Shown: positions 34,082 through 42,682, counted from the stretch's first letter. The stretch is 64,000 nt of DNA from Caulobacter sp. RHG1 (GCF_013181195.1 NZ_SMZP01000007.1:310001-374000), one strand, 5' to 3'. Numbers and translations are program-made. Notes: a model not told the origin generated them from the letters alone.

Positions 34082-35275
34082 CTAGAACCAGGCCCGCAGG
34101 CCGACGACGAAGCTGGTGTCACTCACGTCGCGTCCGGCCGCGCGCGCCAGATCCGCAGTCTTGCCGACCGAACGCTCGTAGGAGACGCCGATATACGGCG
34201 CGAACTCGCGGCGGATCTCGTAGCGCAGGCGAAGCCCCAGCTCGGCCGTCGACAGGCCCGAGCCGGTTTCGGTTTCGGGGATGTTCTGGGCCGCGAAGTT
34301 GAGCTCAGCACGCGGCTGCAGCAGCAGCCGCTGGGTCAGGCGCAGATCATAGGCGCCTTCGACCCGGGCCAGCACATCGCCTTTGTTCGACAGGAAGACC
34401 GCGCCGCTGGCTTCCACCCAATAGGGTAGCAGGGTCTGGAAGCCGGCTGTCACGTAGGTGCGCGACTTGGGCTCAACATCCTGGCGCAGACCAAACTGCA
34501 GGTCGGTATAGGGCGCCATGGCGCGTGAGTAGAGGAGTTGCACCTCGCCTGCGTCGACGCCCTTGCGGTCGCCCTCGCCCTCGGTCTTGACCACGAAGCG
34601 ATTGATGTCGCCACCGAACCAGGCCTCGCCTTCCCAGCGATAACCATCCGCGCCGGAGCGGACCTGGCGCTCCAAAATGCTGGCCATCACCTGCGAGACC
34701 TGGGCGCCGCCATGTTCACCGGCCAGCACCTTGCGCGCCCGGACCATCGCGCCCGGATCGAAGACCTTGTCGGCTAGGTAGTCGGTCGCCGCCGGCGGCG
34801 CGGGCGTCTCGCGCTCGGCCACCGGGGGCGCGCCCATCTCCATGCCGTCATGGCCGCTCATCGCGCCCATCGCGGACATGTCGTGGCCAGCCGGCATGGT
34901 CATGGCTTGGCCTTGCTTGGCCTCGCCCGGCTTCACGCCGTCCATCTTCATGTCACCCATGGTCGACATGTCGTGCCCAGCCATCGGTGCCGAAGCCGCC
35001 GGTGCGGCGGGCTTGGCCGCATCCATCTGCATGTCGCCCATGCCCGACATATCGTGTCCGGCGTGAGGATCGGCCGGCTTGACGACCGGAGCCTTCTTGG
35101 CGACCGGCGCTGCTTTCTTGACGGGGGCCTTCTTCTTGACCGGCGCGGCCGAAGCGGCCGGCTTCATGTCGTCCATCTTCATGCCACCCATGGTCGACAT
35201 GTCGTGGCCGGCTTGCTGGGCCAGCACCGGGCTGGCCCAGAGAACGGGCAGAAGAGCCAGAACCGAAACCTTCAT
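34082..35275 (-). CDS. copB: CopB outer-membrane copper-resistance protein
   Basis: CopB is an outer-membrane beta-barrel that works with the multicopper oxidase CopA. This 397-residue version has a signal peptide MKVSVLALLPVLWASPVLAQ. A long metal-binding region comes next, with four copies of a GHDMS-x-MG-type unit and a Lys/Pro/Ala linker (VKKKAPVKKAAPVAKKAP). The CopB barrel domain follows from about residue 185 (DKVFDPGAMVRARKVLAGEHGG), ending in Phe as outer-membrane proteins do. Its ATG overlaps the copA TGA as ATGA, so the two are translationally coupled. The CusF-like gene follows. Confidence 0.9.
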   Translation of the reverse strand: MKVSVLALLPVLWASPVLAQQAGHDMSTMGGMKMDDMKPAASAAPVKKKAPVKKAAPVAKKAPVVKPADPHAGHDMSGMGDMQMDAAKPAAPAASAPMAGHDMSTMGDMKMDGVKPGEAKQGQAMTMPAGHDMSAMGAMSGHDGMEMGAPPVAERETPAPPAATDYLADKVFDPGAMVRARKVLAGEHGGAQVSQVMASILERQVRSGADGYRWEGEAWFGGDINRFVVKTEGEGDRKGVDAGEVQLLYSRAMAPYTDLQFGLRQDVEPKSRTYVTAGFQTLLPYWVEASGAVFLSNKGDVLARVEGAYDLRLTQRLLLQPRAELNFAAQNIPETETGSGLSTAELGLRLRYEIRREFAPYIGVSYERSVGKTADLARAAGRDVSDTSFVVGLRAWF

Positions 35276-37137
35276 CGCGCGGCCTCCCCTTGGGCGTCGC
35301 GCACGCTGAAGACCTGAAACATCCCGGCGTGCATGTGGTAGAGCATGTGGCAGTGAAAGGCCCAATCACCGGTTTCGGCGGTGAAGTCGAAGCTGACCTT
35401 GCCGCCTGGCAGGACGATCACCGTGTGCTTGCGCGGCAGGTAACCGCGCGGCCCGAAGGTCAGTTCGAAGAAGTGGCCGTGCAGATGAATGGGGTGAGCC
35501 ATCATCGTGTCGTTCACCAAGGTGACGCGCACGCGCTCGCCGTTGCGGAAGGTGTAGGGCGGCGGCCCTTCACTGAACTTGCGCCCGTCGAACCCCCACA
35601 TGAACCGTTCCATGTTGCCGGTCAGGTGGATCTCCATCGAACGACTGGGCGCGCGGGTGTCGGGATTGGGCTCCAGGGCGACAAGGTCCTGATAGACCAG
35701 CACCCGGTGACCGACGCTTTCCAGACCCTGGCCCGGCTCACCCGTGCGATCGGCCGGCATCGGCGAGATCGTCTGCACACCGGGGCCAAGCTTGACCCCC
35801 GGAGCGTTGAGCGGGTTGCGCATCGACATGTCCATGCCGCCCATACCCGACATGTCGCCCATGGCGTCGGAACCGCGCACGCGCGGCGACGCCATGCCCG
35901 GCGCGGACTTGGCCATCGCCATGGCTCCGTGGCCCATGGCCGCGTGATCCATCCCGCTCATGTCCATGCCCGGCATCGCCTTGCCGCCCATGTCCATCCC
36001 GCCCATGTCCATGGACCCCATGTCCATGCCCATGTCGCGCATGTTGGCCAACGGACGCGTGCGCAGCGGCGGAACCTCCGCGCTCATGCCCAGGCGCGGC
36101 GCAAGGGTGGCTCGGCCCAGGCCCGAGCGGTCGACCGACTCCGAGACGATGGTGAAGGCCTTGTCCTCGCGCGGCTGGACGATGACGTCGTAGGTCTCGG
36201 CGTTGCCGATCTGAAACTCGTCGATCTCGACGGGCCGCACCGGCAGGCCGTCGGCGGCCACCACGGTCATGCGCAGGCCCGGGATGCGGACGTTGAAGAC
36301 CGACTGGGCCGCAGCGTTGATGAACCGCAGCCGCACGCGCTCGCCGGGCGAAAACAGGGCTGTCCAGTTGTCCTTCGGGCCGTGGCCGTTGATCAGGAAG
36401 GTGTAGGCCGCACCGGTGACGTCGGAGATGTCGGTGGGATCCATCAGCATCTTGGCCCATTCCCGCCGCTCGGCTAGGGTCTGGTCGCGGCCGGCCAGCA
36501 GGCCCGCCACGGTCTGGCGCTGATAGTTGAAGGCCCCGCTCTGCTGCTTCATCTTCTTGAAGATGGTGTGGGGGTGCAGGCGGCTATGATCGGACAGCAC
36601 CACCACGTGCTCGCGGTCGAAGGCAATCGGATCCTCGCCGGCCGGATCGATGATCATCGGCCCGTAGTGACCCTGCTGCTCCTGCAGCCCCGAGTGGCTA
36701 TGGTACCAGTAGGTGCCCGACTGCTTGACCGTGAACTCGTAGGTGAAAGTCTCGCCCGGCATGATCCCGGGGAAGCTGACGCCGGGCACGCCGTCCATTT
36801 CGAACGGGATCAGCAGGCCATGCCAGTGGATCGAGGTCTCCTCGTCCAGGGTATTGTGCACCGATAGCTTGACCTTCTGGCCTTCCTTCAGGCGGATCAG
36901 CGGCCCCGGCACGGTGCCATTGATGGTTACAGCGTGACCTTCGACGCCGTCGACCCGGAACGGCGTGTGGCCGATGGTCAGCTTGATCTCCGAACCCGAG
37001 AGTGCGGGGGGCGAGCGACCGGCTTCGGCGGCCTTGGCCCAGTCGGGCAGCAGCCCAGATAGCGCGGCCCCGCCGCCCAGCAGGCACAGGCCCTGAAGCA
37101 GGCGACGGCGATCTAGAGCCGCATCGGATCGACGCAT
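35272..37137 (-). CDS. copA: CopA multicopper oxidase
   Basis: CopA oxidises Cu(I) in the periplasm and binds copper. This 621-residue protein has a twin-arginine leader (DRRRLLQGLCLLGGGAALSG), as needed for folded export. The four multicopper-oxidase motifs are present: HWHG (104-107), HSH (146-148), HPIHLHG (548-554) and HCHMLYHMHAGM (595-606), giving type 1, 2 and 3 sites. Between domains is a Met/His-rich insert (around 370-440, units such as MDMGGMDMGG and GMDHAAMGHG). An AAGGG ribosome-binding site precedes the ATG. The name also used for the P-type ATPase at 39231 is a different protein. Promoter at 37207-37232. Confidence 0.92.
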   Translation of the reverse strand: MRRSDAALDRRRLLQGLCLLGGGAALSGLLPDWAKAAEAGRSPPALSGSEIKLTIGHTPFRVDGVEGHAVTINGTVPGPLIRLKEGQKVKLSVHNTLDEETSIHWHGLLIPFEMDGVPGVSFPGIMPGETFTYEFTVKQSGTYWYHSHSGLQEQQGHYGPMIIDPAGEDPIAFDREHVVVLSDHSRLHPHTIFKKMKQQSGAFNYQRQTVAGLLAGRDQTLAERREWAKMLMDPTDISDVTGAAYTFLINGHGPKDNWTALFSPGERVRLRFINAAAQSVFNVRIPGLRMTVVAADGLPVRPVEIDEFQIGNAETYDVIVQPREDKAFTIVSESVDRSGLGRATLAPRLGMSAEVPPLRTRPLANMRDMGMDMGSMDMGGMDMGGKAMPGMDMSGMDHAAMGHGAMAMAKSAPGMASPRVRGSDAMGDMSGMGGMDMSMRNPLNAPGVKLGPGVQTISPMPADRTGEPGQGLESVGHRVLVYQDLVALEPNPDTRAPSRSMEIHLTGNMERFMWGFDGRKFSEGPPPYTFRNGERVRVTLVNDTMMAHPIHLHGHFFELTFGPRGYLPRKHTVIVLPGGKVSFDFTAETGDWAFHCHMLYHMHAGMFQVFSVRDAQGEAAR

Positions 37138-37206
37138 GATATCCCTTTGGTCGAAGGTCCGCCGCCGGAGAAGCCCGAAGGAGCCGTGGCGCGGTCTTGA
37201 CGGGGA

Positions 37207-37232
37207 TTACGCAGCGCGGGGGCTCGGCCCTC
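37207..37232 (-). promoter_or_regulatory. Predicted ECF promoter for copA-copB-cusF
   Basis: Minus strand: GAGGGC (37232-37227), 15 bases, CGTAA (37211-37207), 70 bases before the copA ATG. It lies in the 115-base gap after the sigma gene stop. Confidence 0.62.
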
Positions 37233-37252
37233 ACCGGCGCGTCGAAAAAGTC

Positions 37253-37825
37253 TCAGCCCGGCGAAATCCATTCGGCCAGGCGCTTGCGCGCGCGGTAGGC
37301 GCGGGTCTCGATGGTCTTGGCGCTGACCCCCAGAAGGTCTGCGGCTTCCTGCTGAGAGTAGCCTTCGAGATAGGTCAGGATCAGCGGCTCCTTGAGCTGG
37401 AGCGGCAAGCGGGAGATCGCCGCCTCCAGCCGTGCCAACTGCTGGGCGCGTTCGGTCTGGGCCTCGGGATCCAGCCCCTCGTCGGCATAGTCGGGCGTGC
37501 CGGGCGCATCGATCGAACGCTCGCCCAGAATCAACCGCCGCACCACCAAGCGCCGACCATGGTCGCGGCACTTGTTGAGGGCGATGGCGCGTAACCAGGT
37601 CGAAAACGGCCGGGCTGGATCGTACCGGTCCAGCGCCTTCCAGGCGGCAACGAAGCTGTCTTGCACCACGTCGCGCGCGGCTTCCTGGTCGCCGACATGG
37701 CGTCGGGCGAAGGCGTGCAGTGTCCCCTTGTGGCGACGCATCAGCTGGCTGAAGGCTGGCTCGTCGCCAGCCGCCGCCCGCCGCGCGAGGACGGCGTCCT
37801 CGGCTTCGCCGAGCCCGTCGGTCAC
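37253..37825 (-). CDS. CnrH-like ECF sigma factor (module 1)
   Basis: This 190-residue extracytoplasmic-function sigma factor has region 2 (FARRHVGDQEAARDVVQDSFVAAWKALDRYD and FSTWLRAIALNKCRDHGRR) and region 4 (LILTYLEGYSQQEAADLLGV and SAKTIETRAYRARKRL). CnrH of Cupriavidus, the cobalt/nickel sigma factor, is 191 residues. Gene order anti-sigma-like, sensor, sigma matches cnrYXH. Its ATG overlaps the sensor stop as ATGA. It is the most likely reader of the GAGGG-N15/16-CGTA promoters in the window, including its own operon's at 38583-38608. Which of the two modules recognises which promoter cannot be told. Confidence 0.9.
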   Translation of the reverse strand: MTDGLGEAEDAVLARRAAAGDEPAFSQLMRRHKGTLHAFARRHVGDQEAARDVVQDSFVAAWKALDRYDPARPFSTWLRAIALNKCRDHGRRLVVRRLILGERSIDAPGTPDYADEGLDPEAQTERAQQLARLEAAISRLPLQLKEPLILTYLEGYSQQEAADLLGVSAKTIETRAYRARKRLAEWISPG

Positions 37826-38265
37826 GGCGCTTCGTTGGTGAGGGCCTCGGTGATGCGGCGATCGAACTTCTCGGCCTGCTCGGGCGTCAACACTTTGCGC
37901 ATCGCCAAAACGTGCTGGACGGTTTCCAGTTGCAGGGCGCCCATCGCGCTGTGGAAGCGTTCGACAGCGGCCTGGACCTCGGGGGAGTATTCGTGACGGG
38001 CCTGGATGGCGGCCGCCAGCTGGGCGTTAGCGGCCCGTAGTTCAGCTTCGCGAGCCTTGCGGCGCACAGAGAAGTCCTGCTCAAGCACGTCGAGCTGGCG
38101 ATCCTGATCGGCCGAGAGCTTCAGCTCGTGGTGAACCATTTCGTGCAACGAGACCGGCCGACGGGACGGCAGCAGGCCGCAGGAACCGATCCAGGCTCCG
38201 CCGGCGCCGGCCAGGAACGCCAGCACGACGGTGAGGATCAAGCCGCGGGTGATCTTGGGCATCAT
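37822..38265 (-). CDS. CnrX-like periplasmic metal sensor (module 1)
   Basis: This 147-residue membrane-anchored periplasmic protein has one N-terminal helix (GLILTVVLAFLAGAGGAWIG) and a helical heavy-metal-resistance domain. In CnrX the metal is held by His42, His46, Glu63, His119 and Met123. Here His41, His45, Glu62, His118 and Met122 have identical spacing (LHEMVHHEL, VLEQDF and VQHVLAM). CnrX is 148 residues. It probably senses periplasmic Ni, Co or Cu and releases the sigma factor from the anti-sigma protein. Coupled by ATGA overlaps to genes on both sides. Confidence 0.85.
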   Translation of the reverse strand: MMPKITRGLILTVVLAFLAGAGGAWIGSCGLLPSRRPVSLHEMVHHELKLSADQDRQLDVLEQDFSVRRKAREAELRAANAQLAAAIQARHEYSPEVQAAVERFHSAMGALQLETVQHVLAMRKVLTPEQAEKFDRRITEALTNEAP

Positions 38266-38552
38266 CGACCACCGCCCAGCAGGGTCGAGGGCGCCAGATG
38301 CGCGTCAACCGAGAAGGCCGAGATCTCCGACGGCTCGCGCGCGGCCGCCGCAGCCGTGAGGGTGCCGCCCGCGAGGCCTACGCCCAGGGCGGCGATCACG
38401 CAGGCCGCGCGCACCGGCAGCAGCGCGCCGGACATACGCCGAGCGTCGCGAGCGCTGTCGATGCGCGCCCAGACCTGGCCTTCGAGGCCATGCAACGGTG
38501 CTGTCGGCGATCGCCTCAGCACCTCCAACATTTGATCGAGCTCATCGCTCAT
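38262..38552 (-). CDS. CnrY-like membrane anti-sigma factor (module 1)
   Basis: This 96-residue protein (CnrY is 95) has a cytoplasmic N-terminal half that would hold the sigma factor. One membrane helix follows (AACVIAALGVGLAGGTLTAA, about 50-70), then a short periplasmic tail ending FSVDAHLAPSTLLGGGR that would meet the sensor. The tail is similar to that of its counterpart at 46689 (FASAARLAPSSLLEGR), showing the two modules are paralogues. It is first in an ATGA-coupled three-gene operon. The assignment rests on size, topology and order more than on sequence. Confidence 0.78.
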   Translation of the reverse strand: MSDELDQMLEVLRRSPTAPLHGLEGQVWARIDSARDARRMSGALLPVRAACVIAALGVGLAGGTLTAAAAAREPSEISAFSVDAHLAPSTLLGGGR

Positions 38553-38582
38553 GGGTCGATCCCCTGACCTTGACGTCTCACT

Positions 38583-38608
38583 ATACGCGCGCAGCGCGCG
38601 GTCCCCTC
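38583..38608 (-). promoter_or_regulatory. Predicted ECF promoter for sigma module 1
   Basis: Minus strand: GAGGGG (38608-38603), 15 bases, CGTAT (38587-38583), 31 bases before the anti-sigma ATG. It implies autoregulation. Confidence 0.65.
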
Positions 38609-38680
38609 ACATAGGAAACCTCTGGCGCCGTGCTCTAGCATCTTAGCGTCAAATGCGGCGCGCGGTTGCCTCGTCTATCA

Positions 38681-38693
38681 GGGGGGGGGGGGG
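38681..38693. repeat. Run of 13 G
   Basis: Thirteen consecutive G in the gap between the CopZ-like gene and the sigma module, outside any gene. It is slippage-prone and its length may be variable or an assembly error. Confidence 0.8.
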
Positions 38694-38768
38694 CGGACCT
38701 CGGGCGGTGCGAAAGCTGGAAGCCGCAGGAGCCGCCACCATCTTCAGAATCGGGCTTGGGCGGTGTGC

Positions 38769-38795
38769 GGGGGGCGTCGACGTTGGTCGCCCCCC
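38769..38795 (-). terminator. Hairpin after the CopZ-like gene
   Basis: Arms GGGGGGCG and CGCCCCCC around an 11-base loop, 9 bases beyond the CopZ-like stop. No U-tract. Confidence 0.4.
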
Positions 38796-38804
38796 TTGAT
38801 CGCG

Positions 38805-39068
38805 TTAGCCGCGACTACAACAGCCCTTGGCCGACGCGGGCTCGCGGAGCGAGGCGACCGTCGCGACCGTCGCGACCGGCTTGGGTGTGTAACCGGCCGC
38901 GGTGATGGCGGCCCCGACGGGTCCGGCCCCAGCCCGGGTGTCCACGGCGACCTGTTTGGCCGACAGATCGATCTGGACTTGGGCCTTAGGGTCGAGTGCG
39001 AGCAGCGCCGCGGTTATGGCCTTGACGCAGTGGCCGCAACTCATGTCCTCGACAGCGAAACGAAGCAT
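38805..39068 (-). CDS. CopZ-like heavy-metal-associated domain protein
   Basis: This 87-residue cytoplasmic copper chaperone-like protein has a single HMA domain, with MSCGHC (Cys11, Cys14) as the Cu(I) site and a typical babbab length of about 66 residues. A short linker follows and ends in an extra vicinal pair (GCCSRG) that may also bind metal. It probably passes Cu(I) to the divergently encoded CopA ATPase. AAGGAGA ribosome-binding site. A CueR-type promoter precedes it on the minus strand (39100-39130). Confidence 0.85.
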   Translation of the reverse strand: MLRFAVEDMSCGHCVKAITAALLALDPKAQVQIDLSAKQVAVDTRAGAGPVGAAITAAGYTPKPVATVATVASLREPASAKGCCSRG

Positions 39069-39099
39069 GAAACTCTCCTTGTGATCGGCTTCGTTGCGG

Positions 39100-39130
39100 T
39101 AGATGGGGCTTCCCACGATGGTAAGGTCAA
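39100..39130 (-). promoter_or_regulatory. CueR-type promoter for the CopZ-like gene
   Basis: Minus strand: TTGACC (39130-39125), a 19-base spacer containing dyad CCTTACC-ATCGT-GGGAAG, then CATCTA (39105-39100). The long spacer with a central dyad is the MerR-family arrangement. Confidence 0.7.
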
Positions 39131-39169
39131 GGACCGCCGCCTCCAGTTCGATGGCCTTTCGACAACCGC

Positions 39170-39200
39170 TTGACCTTACCATGATGGGAAGGATCATCAG
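39170..39200 (+). promoter_or_regulatory. CueR-type promoter for copA ATPase and cueR
   Basis: TTGACC (39170-39175), a spacer containing dyad CCTTACC-ATGAT-GGGAAGG (39174-39192), and a weak -10 (CATCAG, 39195-39200). The dyad matches the divergent copy at 39109-39126. Confidence 0.7.
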
Positions 39201-39230
39201 GATCGGGCACGCTCCCAAGGAAAGCCGACG

Positions 39231-41717
39231 ATGCCCGCTTCGACCTTCGCCTCCATTGATATCCCCGTCCTGGGAATGACCTGCGCCAGCTGCGTACGCC
39301 GCGTGGAGAAAGCCATCGCCGCCGTCCCCGGCGTCAGCGCGGCCTCCGTCAACCTGGCCACCGAACGCGCCCAGGTCCACCTCAGCAATGGCGGCCAGAG
39401 CCAGGCCGTCGTCGAGGCCATCCGCAGGGCTGGCTACGAGCCGCTGTCCAGAACCATCGACCTCACGATCCAGGGCATGACCTGCGCCAGCTGTGTGGGT
39501 CGGGTCGAACGTGCTCTAGCCGGTGTTCCTGGCGTGCTCGACGCCTCGGTCAATCTGGCGACCGAGCGCGCGCGGGTCACGGTGCTCGAAGGCTTGGCCC
39601 CGACCGCCCTGAGCGCGGCCGTCGCGGCAGCGGGCTATGGGGCGCAGGTCGCGCCGGCCCTCTCCGCCGAGAGCACCGACCGCCAGCAACAGGCGCGCGA
39701 TCATGAGATCAAGATTCTCAAGCGCGACGTGACCCTGGCCGTGGCTGGAACGTTGCCGCTGTTCATCGTCGAGATGAGCCGCCATTTCCTGCCCGGCGCC
39801 CACGCCTGGCTGATGGCCTACCTGCCCGACGCGATCTGGCGGCCGGTCAGCTTCCTGCTCGCCGCCGCCGTGCTGCTGGGTCCGGGCCTGCGGTTCTATC
39901 GCAAGGGCGTGCCGGGCCTGCTGCGCGGTGCGCCAGACATGAACGCCCTGGTCGTGCTGGGAGCCAGCGCCGCGTTCCTGTTCTCGGCGGTGGCCACCTT
40001 CGCTCCAACCTGGCTGCCGGCCGGCGCCGACCAAGTCTATTACGAGGCCGCCGCCGTCATCGTCACCCTGGTGCTGGTGGGACGGCTCTTCGAGGCCCAG
40101 GCCAAGGGCCGCACCAGCGAAGCGATCAAGCGGCTGATGACCCTTCAGGCCAAGACCGCCAGGGTCGAACGCCAGGGCGTGATCCTGGACGTGGCCATCG
40201 GCGAGGTCCAGGTCGGCGACATCGTCCTGGTCCGGCCCGGCGAGCGCCTACCCGTCGACGGACAAGTCATCGACGGCGCCTCGTTCATCGATGAGTCGAT
40301 GCTGACAGGAGAGCCGATCCCGGTGGAGAAGACCGCCGGGGCGCAGGTCACCGGCGGCACGCTCAACAAGAACGGCGCCTTGCGGTTCCGCGCCGACAAG
40401 GTCGGCGCGGCCACCATGCTGGCCCAGATCGTGCGCATGGTCGAAAGCGCCCAGGGCGCCAAGCTGCCGATCCAGGCCCTGGTCGATCGCATCACCGGCT
40501 GGTTCGTGCCGGCAGTGATGGCTGCGGCCTTGCTGACCTTCCTCGCCTGGCTGGTCTTCGGCGCCTCCCCGGCCCTGAGCTTCGCCCTGGTCAACGCCGT
40601 GGCCGTGCTGATCATCGCCTGTCCCTGCGCCATGGGCCTGGCCACCCCCACCTCGATCATGGTCGGAACCGGCAAGGCTGCCGAGCTGGGCGTGCTGTTT
40701 CGGCGCGGCGAGGCCCTACAGGGGCTGGCCGACGTCCAGGTCGTGGCATTCGACAAGACCGGCACTCTGACCCTGGGCCACCCGGCCCTCACCGACCTGC
40801 TGCCCGCCTCCGGCTTCCAGGCCGACACGGTTCTGGCGCTCGCCGCTGCTGTCGAGGCCCAGTCCGAGCATCCCATCGCCCTGGCCGTGCTCGACGCGGC
40901 CCGCGCCAAGGGCCTGGACATCGATACGGCCGAAGGCTTCGAAGCTGCGGTCGGACACGGCGCCCAGGCCGTGGTCGGCGGCCGGCGGGTCCAGATCGGG
41001 GCCGATCGCTTCATGACCAGCCTGGCCATCTCGGTCGAGACCTTCGCGCCAGAGGCCAAGCGCTTGGCCGGCGAGACCAAGACCCCGCTCTATGTCGCCA
41101 TCGACGGGACGCTGGCCGGCCTGCTGGCGGTGGCCGACCCGATCCGCCCGACCAGTTTGGCGGCGATGCGGGCGCTTCAGGCGCAGGGGCTAAAGGTGGC
41201 CATGATCACCGGCGACAACGCCGTCACCGCCCGAGCCGTGGCTGATCGCCTGGGCCTGGACGAAGTGGTCGCCGAGGTGCTGCCCGATGGCAAGGTCGCC
41301 ACAGTGGAGGCCTTGAAGGCCCGGTTCGGACGACTGGCCTTCGTCGGCGACGGGATCAACGATGCGCCCGCCCTGGCCGCGGCCGACATCGGCTTAGCCA
41401 TGGGCGGCGGTTCGGACATCGCCATCGAGAGCGCCGATGTCGTGCTGATGCGCGGCGATCCGCGGGCGGTGGCCACGGCCCGGGCTCTGAGCCGTGCGGT
41501 GATGACCAACATCCGCCAGAACCTGATCTGGGCGTTCGGCTACAACGCCGTGCTCATCCCCGTTGCGGCCGGCGCGCTCTATCCTCTGCTTGGCCTGCTG
41601 CTTTCGCCTATGGTCGCGGCCGGAGCCATGGCGCTGTCGAGCGTGAGCGTCCTGGCCAACGCGTTGCGCCTACGCGGCTTCAAGGACGCCGCCAGCCAGG
41701 AAGGAACGCCCGCATGA
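39231..41717 (+). CDS. copA: Cu(I)-exporting P1B ATPase with two HMA domains
   Basis: This 828-residue ATPase pumps Cu(I) out of the cytoplasm. It has two N-terminal HMA domains, each with GMTCASC (Cys18/Cys21 and Cys85/Cys88). It also has about eight membrane helices, the CPC ion-pathway motif (about 464-466), TGE loop (LTGEPIPVEK), phosphorylation site DKTGTLTLG (about 508), HP in SEHPIALA and hinge GDGINDAPALA. AAGGAAAG precedes the ATG. The CueR gene overlaps its stop (ATGA). Controlled by the CueR-type promoter upstream, so copper itself induces it, apart from the ECF regulon. The window's second copper ATPase (22721) is of the ribbon-domain type. Confidence 0.94.
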   Translation: MPASTFASIDIPVLGMTCASCVRRVEKAIAAVPGVSAASVNLATERAQVHLSNGGQSQAVVEAIRRAGYEPLSRTIDLTIQGMTCASCVGRVERALAGVPGVLDASVNLATERARVTVLEGLAPTALSAAVAAAGYGAQVAPALSAESTDRQQQARDHEIKILKRDVTLAVAGTLPLFIVEMSRHFLPGAHAWLMAYLPDAIWRPVSFLLAAAVLLGPGLRFYRKGVPGLLRGAPDMNALVVLGASAAFLFSAVATFAPTWLPAGADQVYYEAAAVIVTLVLVGRLFEAQAKGRTSEAIKRLMTLQAKTARVERQGVILDVAIGEVQVGDIVLVRPGERLPVDGQVIDGASFIDESMLTGEPIPVEKTAGAQVTGGTLNKNGALRFRADKVGAATMLAQIVRMVESAQGAKLPIQALVDRITGWFVPAVMAAALLTFLAWLVFGASPALSFALVNAVAVLIIACPCAMGLATPTSIMVGTGKAAELGVLFRRGEALQGLADVQVVAFDKTGTLTLGHPALTDLLPASGFQADTVLALAAAVEAQSEHPIALAVLDAARAKGLDIDTAEGFEAAVGHGAQAVVGGRRVQIGADRFMTSLAISVETFAPEAKRLAGETKTPLYVAIDGTLAGLLAVADPIRPTSLAAMRALQAQGLKVAMITGDNAVTARAVADRLGLDEVVAEVLPDGKVATVEALKARFGRLAFVGDGINDAPALAAADIGLAMGGGSDIAIESADVVLMRGDPRAVATARALSRAVMTNIRQNLIWAFGYNAVLIPVAAGALYPLLGLLLSPMVAAGAMALSSVSVLANALRLRGFKDAASQEGTPA

Positions 41718-42163
41718 ACATCGGTCAGGCCGCCCGCGCCTCAGGCGTCACCGCCAAGATGATCCGCTACTACGACGAGATCGGTCTGGTAGCGCCAGCC
41801 AGCCGGACCGACGCCAACTATCGTGAGTATGAAACGCGCGAGGTCAACGAGCTACGCTTTATCAAACGAGCGCGCACCCTGGGCTTTTCGATGGAGGAGA
41901 TCACCCTGCTGCTGTCGCTATGGCGCGATCGCGGCCGTCCCAGCCGCGAGGTCAAGGCCATCGCCGAAAAACACGTAGCCGCCCTTGATGCCCGGATCGC
42001 CGAGATGCAGGCCATGGCCGACACGCTACGTCATCTGTCGCACTGCTGCGCGGGTGACGAGCGACCGGATTGCCCGATACTGGCTGACCTGACAGGCGGA
42101 AGCGAGCCCACACCGGCGCGTCACCAGCGGACCGTTCAAAGCCGCGGGCGCCAGCGCGACTAG
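41714..42163 (+). CDS. cueR: CueR, Cu(I)-responsive MerR-family activator
   Basis: CueR senses cytoplasmic Cu(I) and distorts promoters with long spacers to activate them. This 149-residue protein has the MerR winged helix (MNIGQAARASGVTAKMIRYY, then REYETREVNELRFIKRARTLGFS), a dimerisation helix and the metal loop CCAGDERPDCPIL. Cys112 and Cys120 fall at exactly the positions known for CueR, with an extra Cys at 111. It is translationally coupled to the ATPase. Its targets here are the two divergent promoters at 39100-39200. Its stop shares CTAG with the stop of flgC on the other strand. Confidence 0.93.
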   Translation: MNIGQAARASGVTAKMIRYYDEIGLVAPASRTDANYREYETREVNELRFIKRARTLGFSMEEITLLLSLWRDRGRPSREVKAIAEKHVAALDARIAEMQAMADTLRHLSHCCAGDERPDCPILADLTGGSEPTPARHQRTVQSRGRQRD

Positions 42164-42585
42164 GTCTTGTCGAGCAGAGACAGCGTACTCTTCTCCATAG
42201 CGTCCAGGTTCTCCAGGACATTGAGATTGGCCTCGTACGACCGCATCGCCTGCTTCATGTCCAGGGACTCGGCCAGGCCATTGACGTTGGGGGTCAGGAC
42301 GTAACCGGCCGCGTTCGCAGCTGGATGGCCCGGTTCATAGGCCTTGGAAAAGGGCGACGGGTCAGGCCGCACGCGGCTCATCTCCACACCCTGGCCATCG
42401 CCGAGATCCTTGACCTCGAAGACCGGGATCTGACGCCGATAGGGTTCAGACCCCGGTGTCGATCCCGTCGAATTGGCGTTGGCTATGTTCTCGGCGATCA
42501 CCCGCATGCGTCCCTGTTGGGCGCGCAAGGCCGAGGCGGCGATCGCAGCCCCGCCCCCGTCCCCATGACCAATCTTGCTCATCAT
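42160..42585 (-). CDS. flgC: FlgC flagellar rod protein, isolated copy
   Basis: FlgC is a proximal-rod protein of the flagellar basal body. This 141-residue protein looks complete: N-terminal rod motif ALRAQQGRMRVIAENIANANSTGSTPGSEPYRRQ, central PDPSPFSKAYEPGHPAAN, and C-terminal MKQAMRSYEANLNVLENLDAMEKSTLSLL. It has a very strong AGGAGGTGATG ribosome-binding site. No other rod gene (flgB, fliE) is nearby, so it is either displaced or a second copy. It follows an unknown gene by 97 bases, and the pair has a predicted ECF promoter. That is odd for a flagellar gene. Confidence 0.87.
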   Translation of the reverse strand: MMSKIGHGDGGGAAIAASALRAQQGRMRVIAENIANANSTGSTPGSEPYRRQIPVFEVKDLGDGQGVEMSRVRPDPSPFSKAYEPGHPAANAAGYVLTPNVNGLAESLDMKQAMRSYEANLNVLENLDAMEKSTLSLLDKT

Positions 42586-42682
42586 CACCTCCTGGCGGTG
42601 GACTGGCGTCAGGCCTTTGCAGCCGGCGACGACACGGTTGAGGGGGCCCCGCCGATCGACGGCCGCAGCGCTCTGGGCAGGG

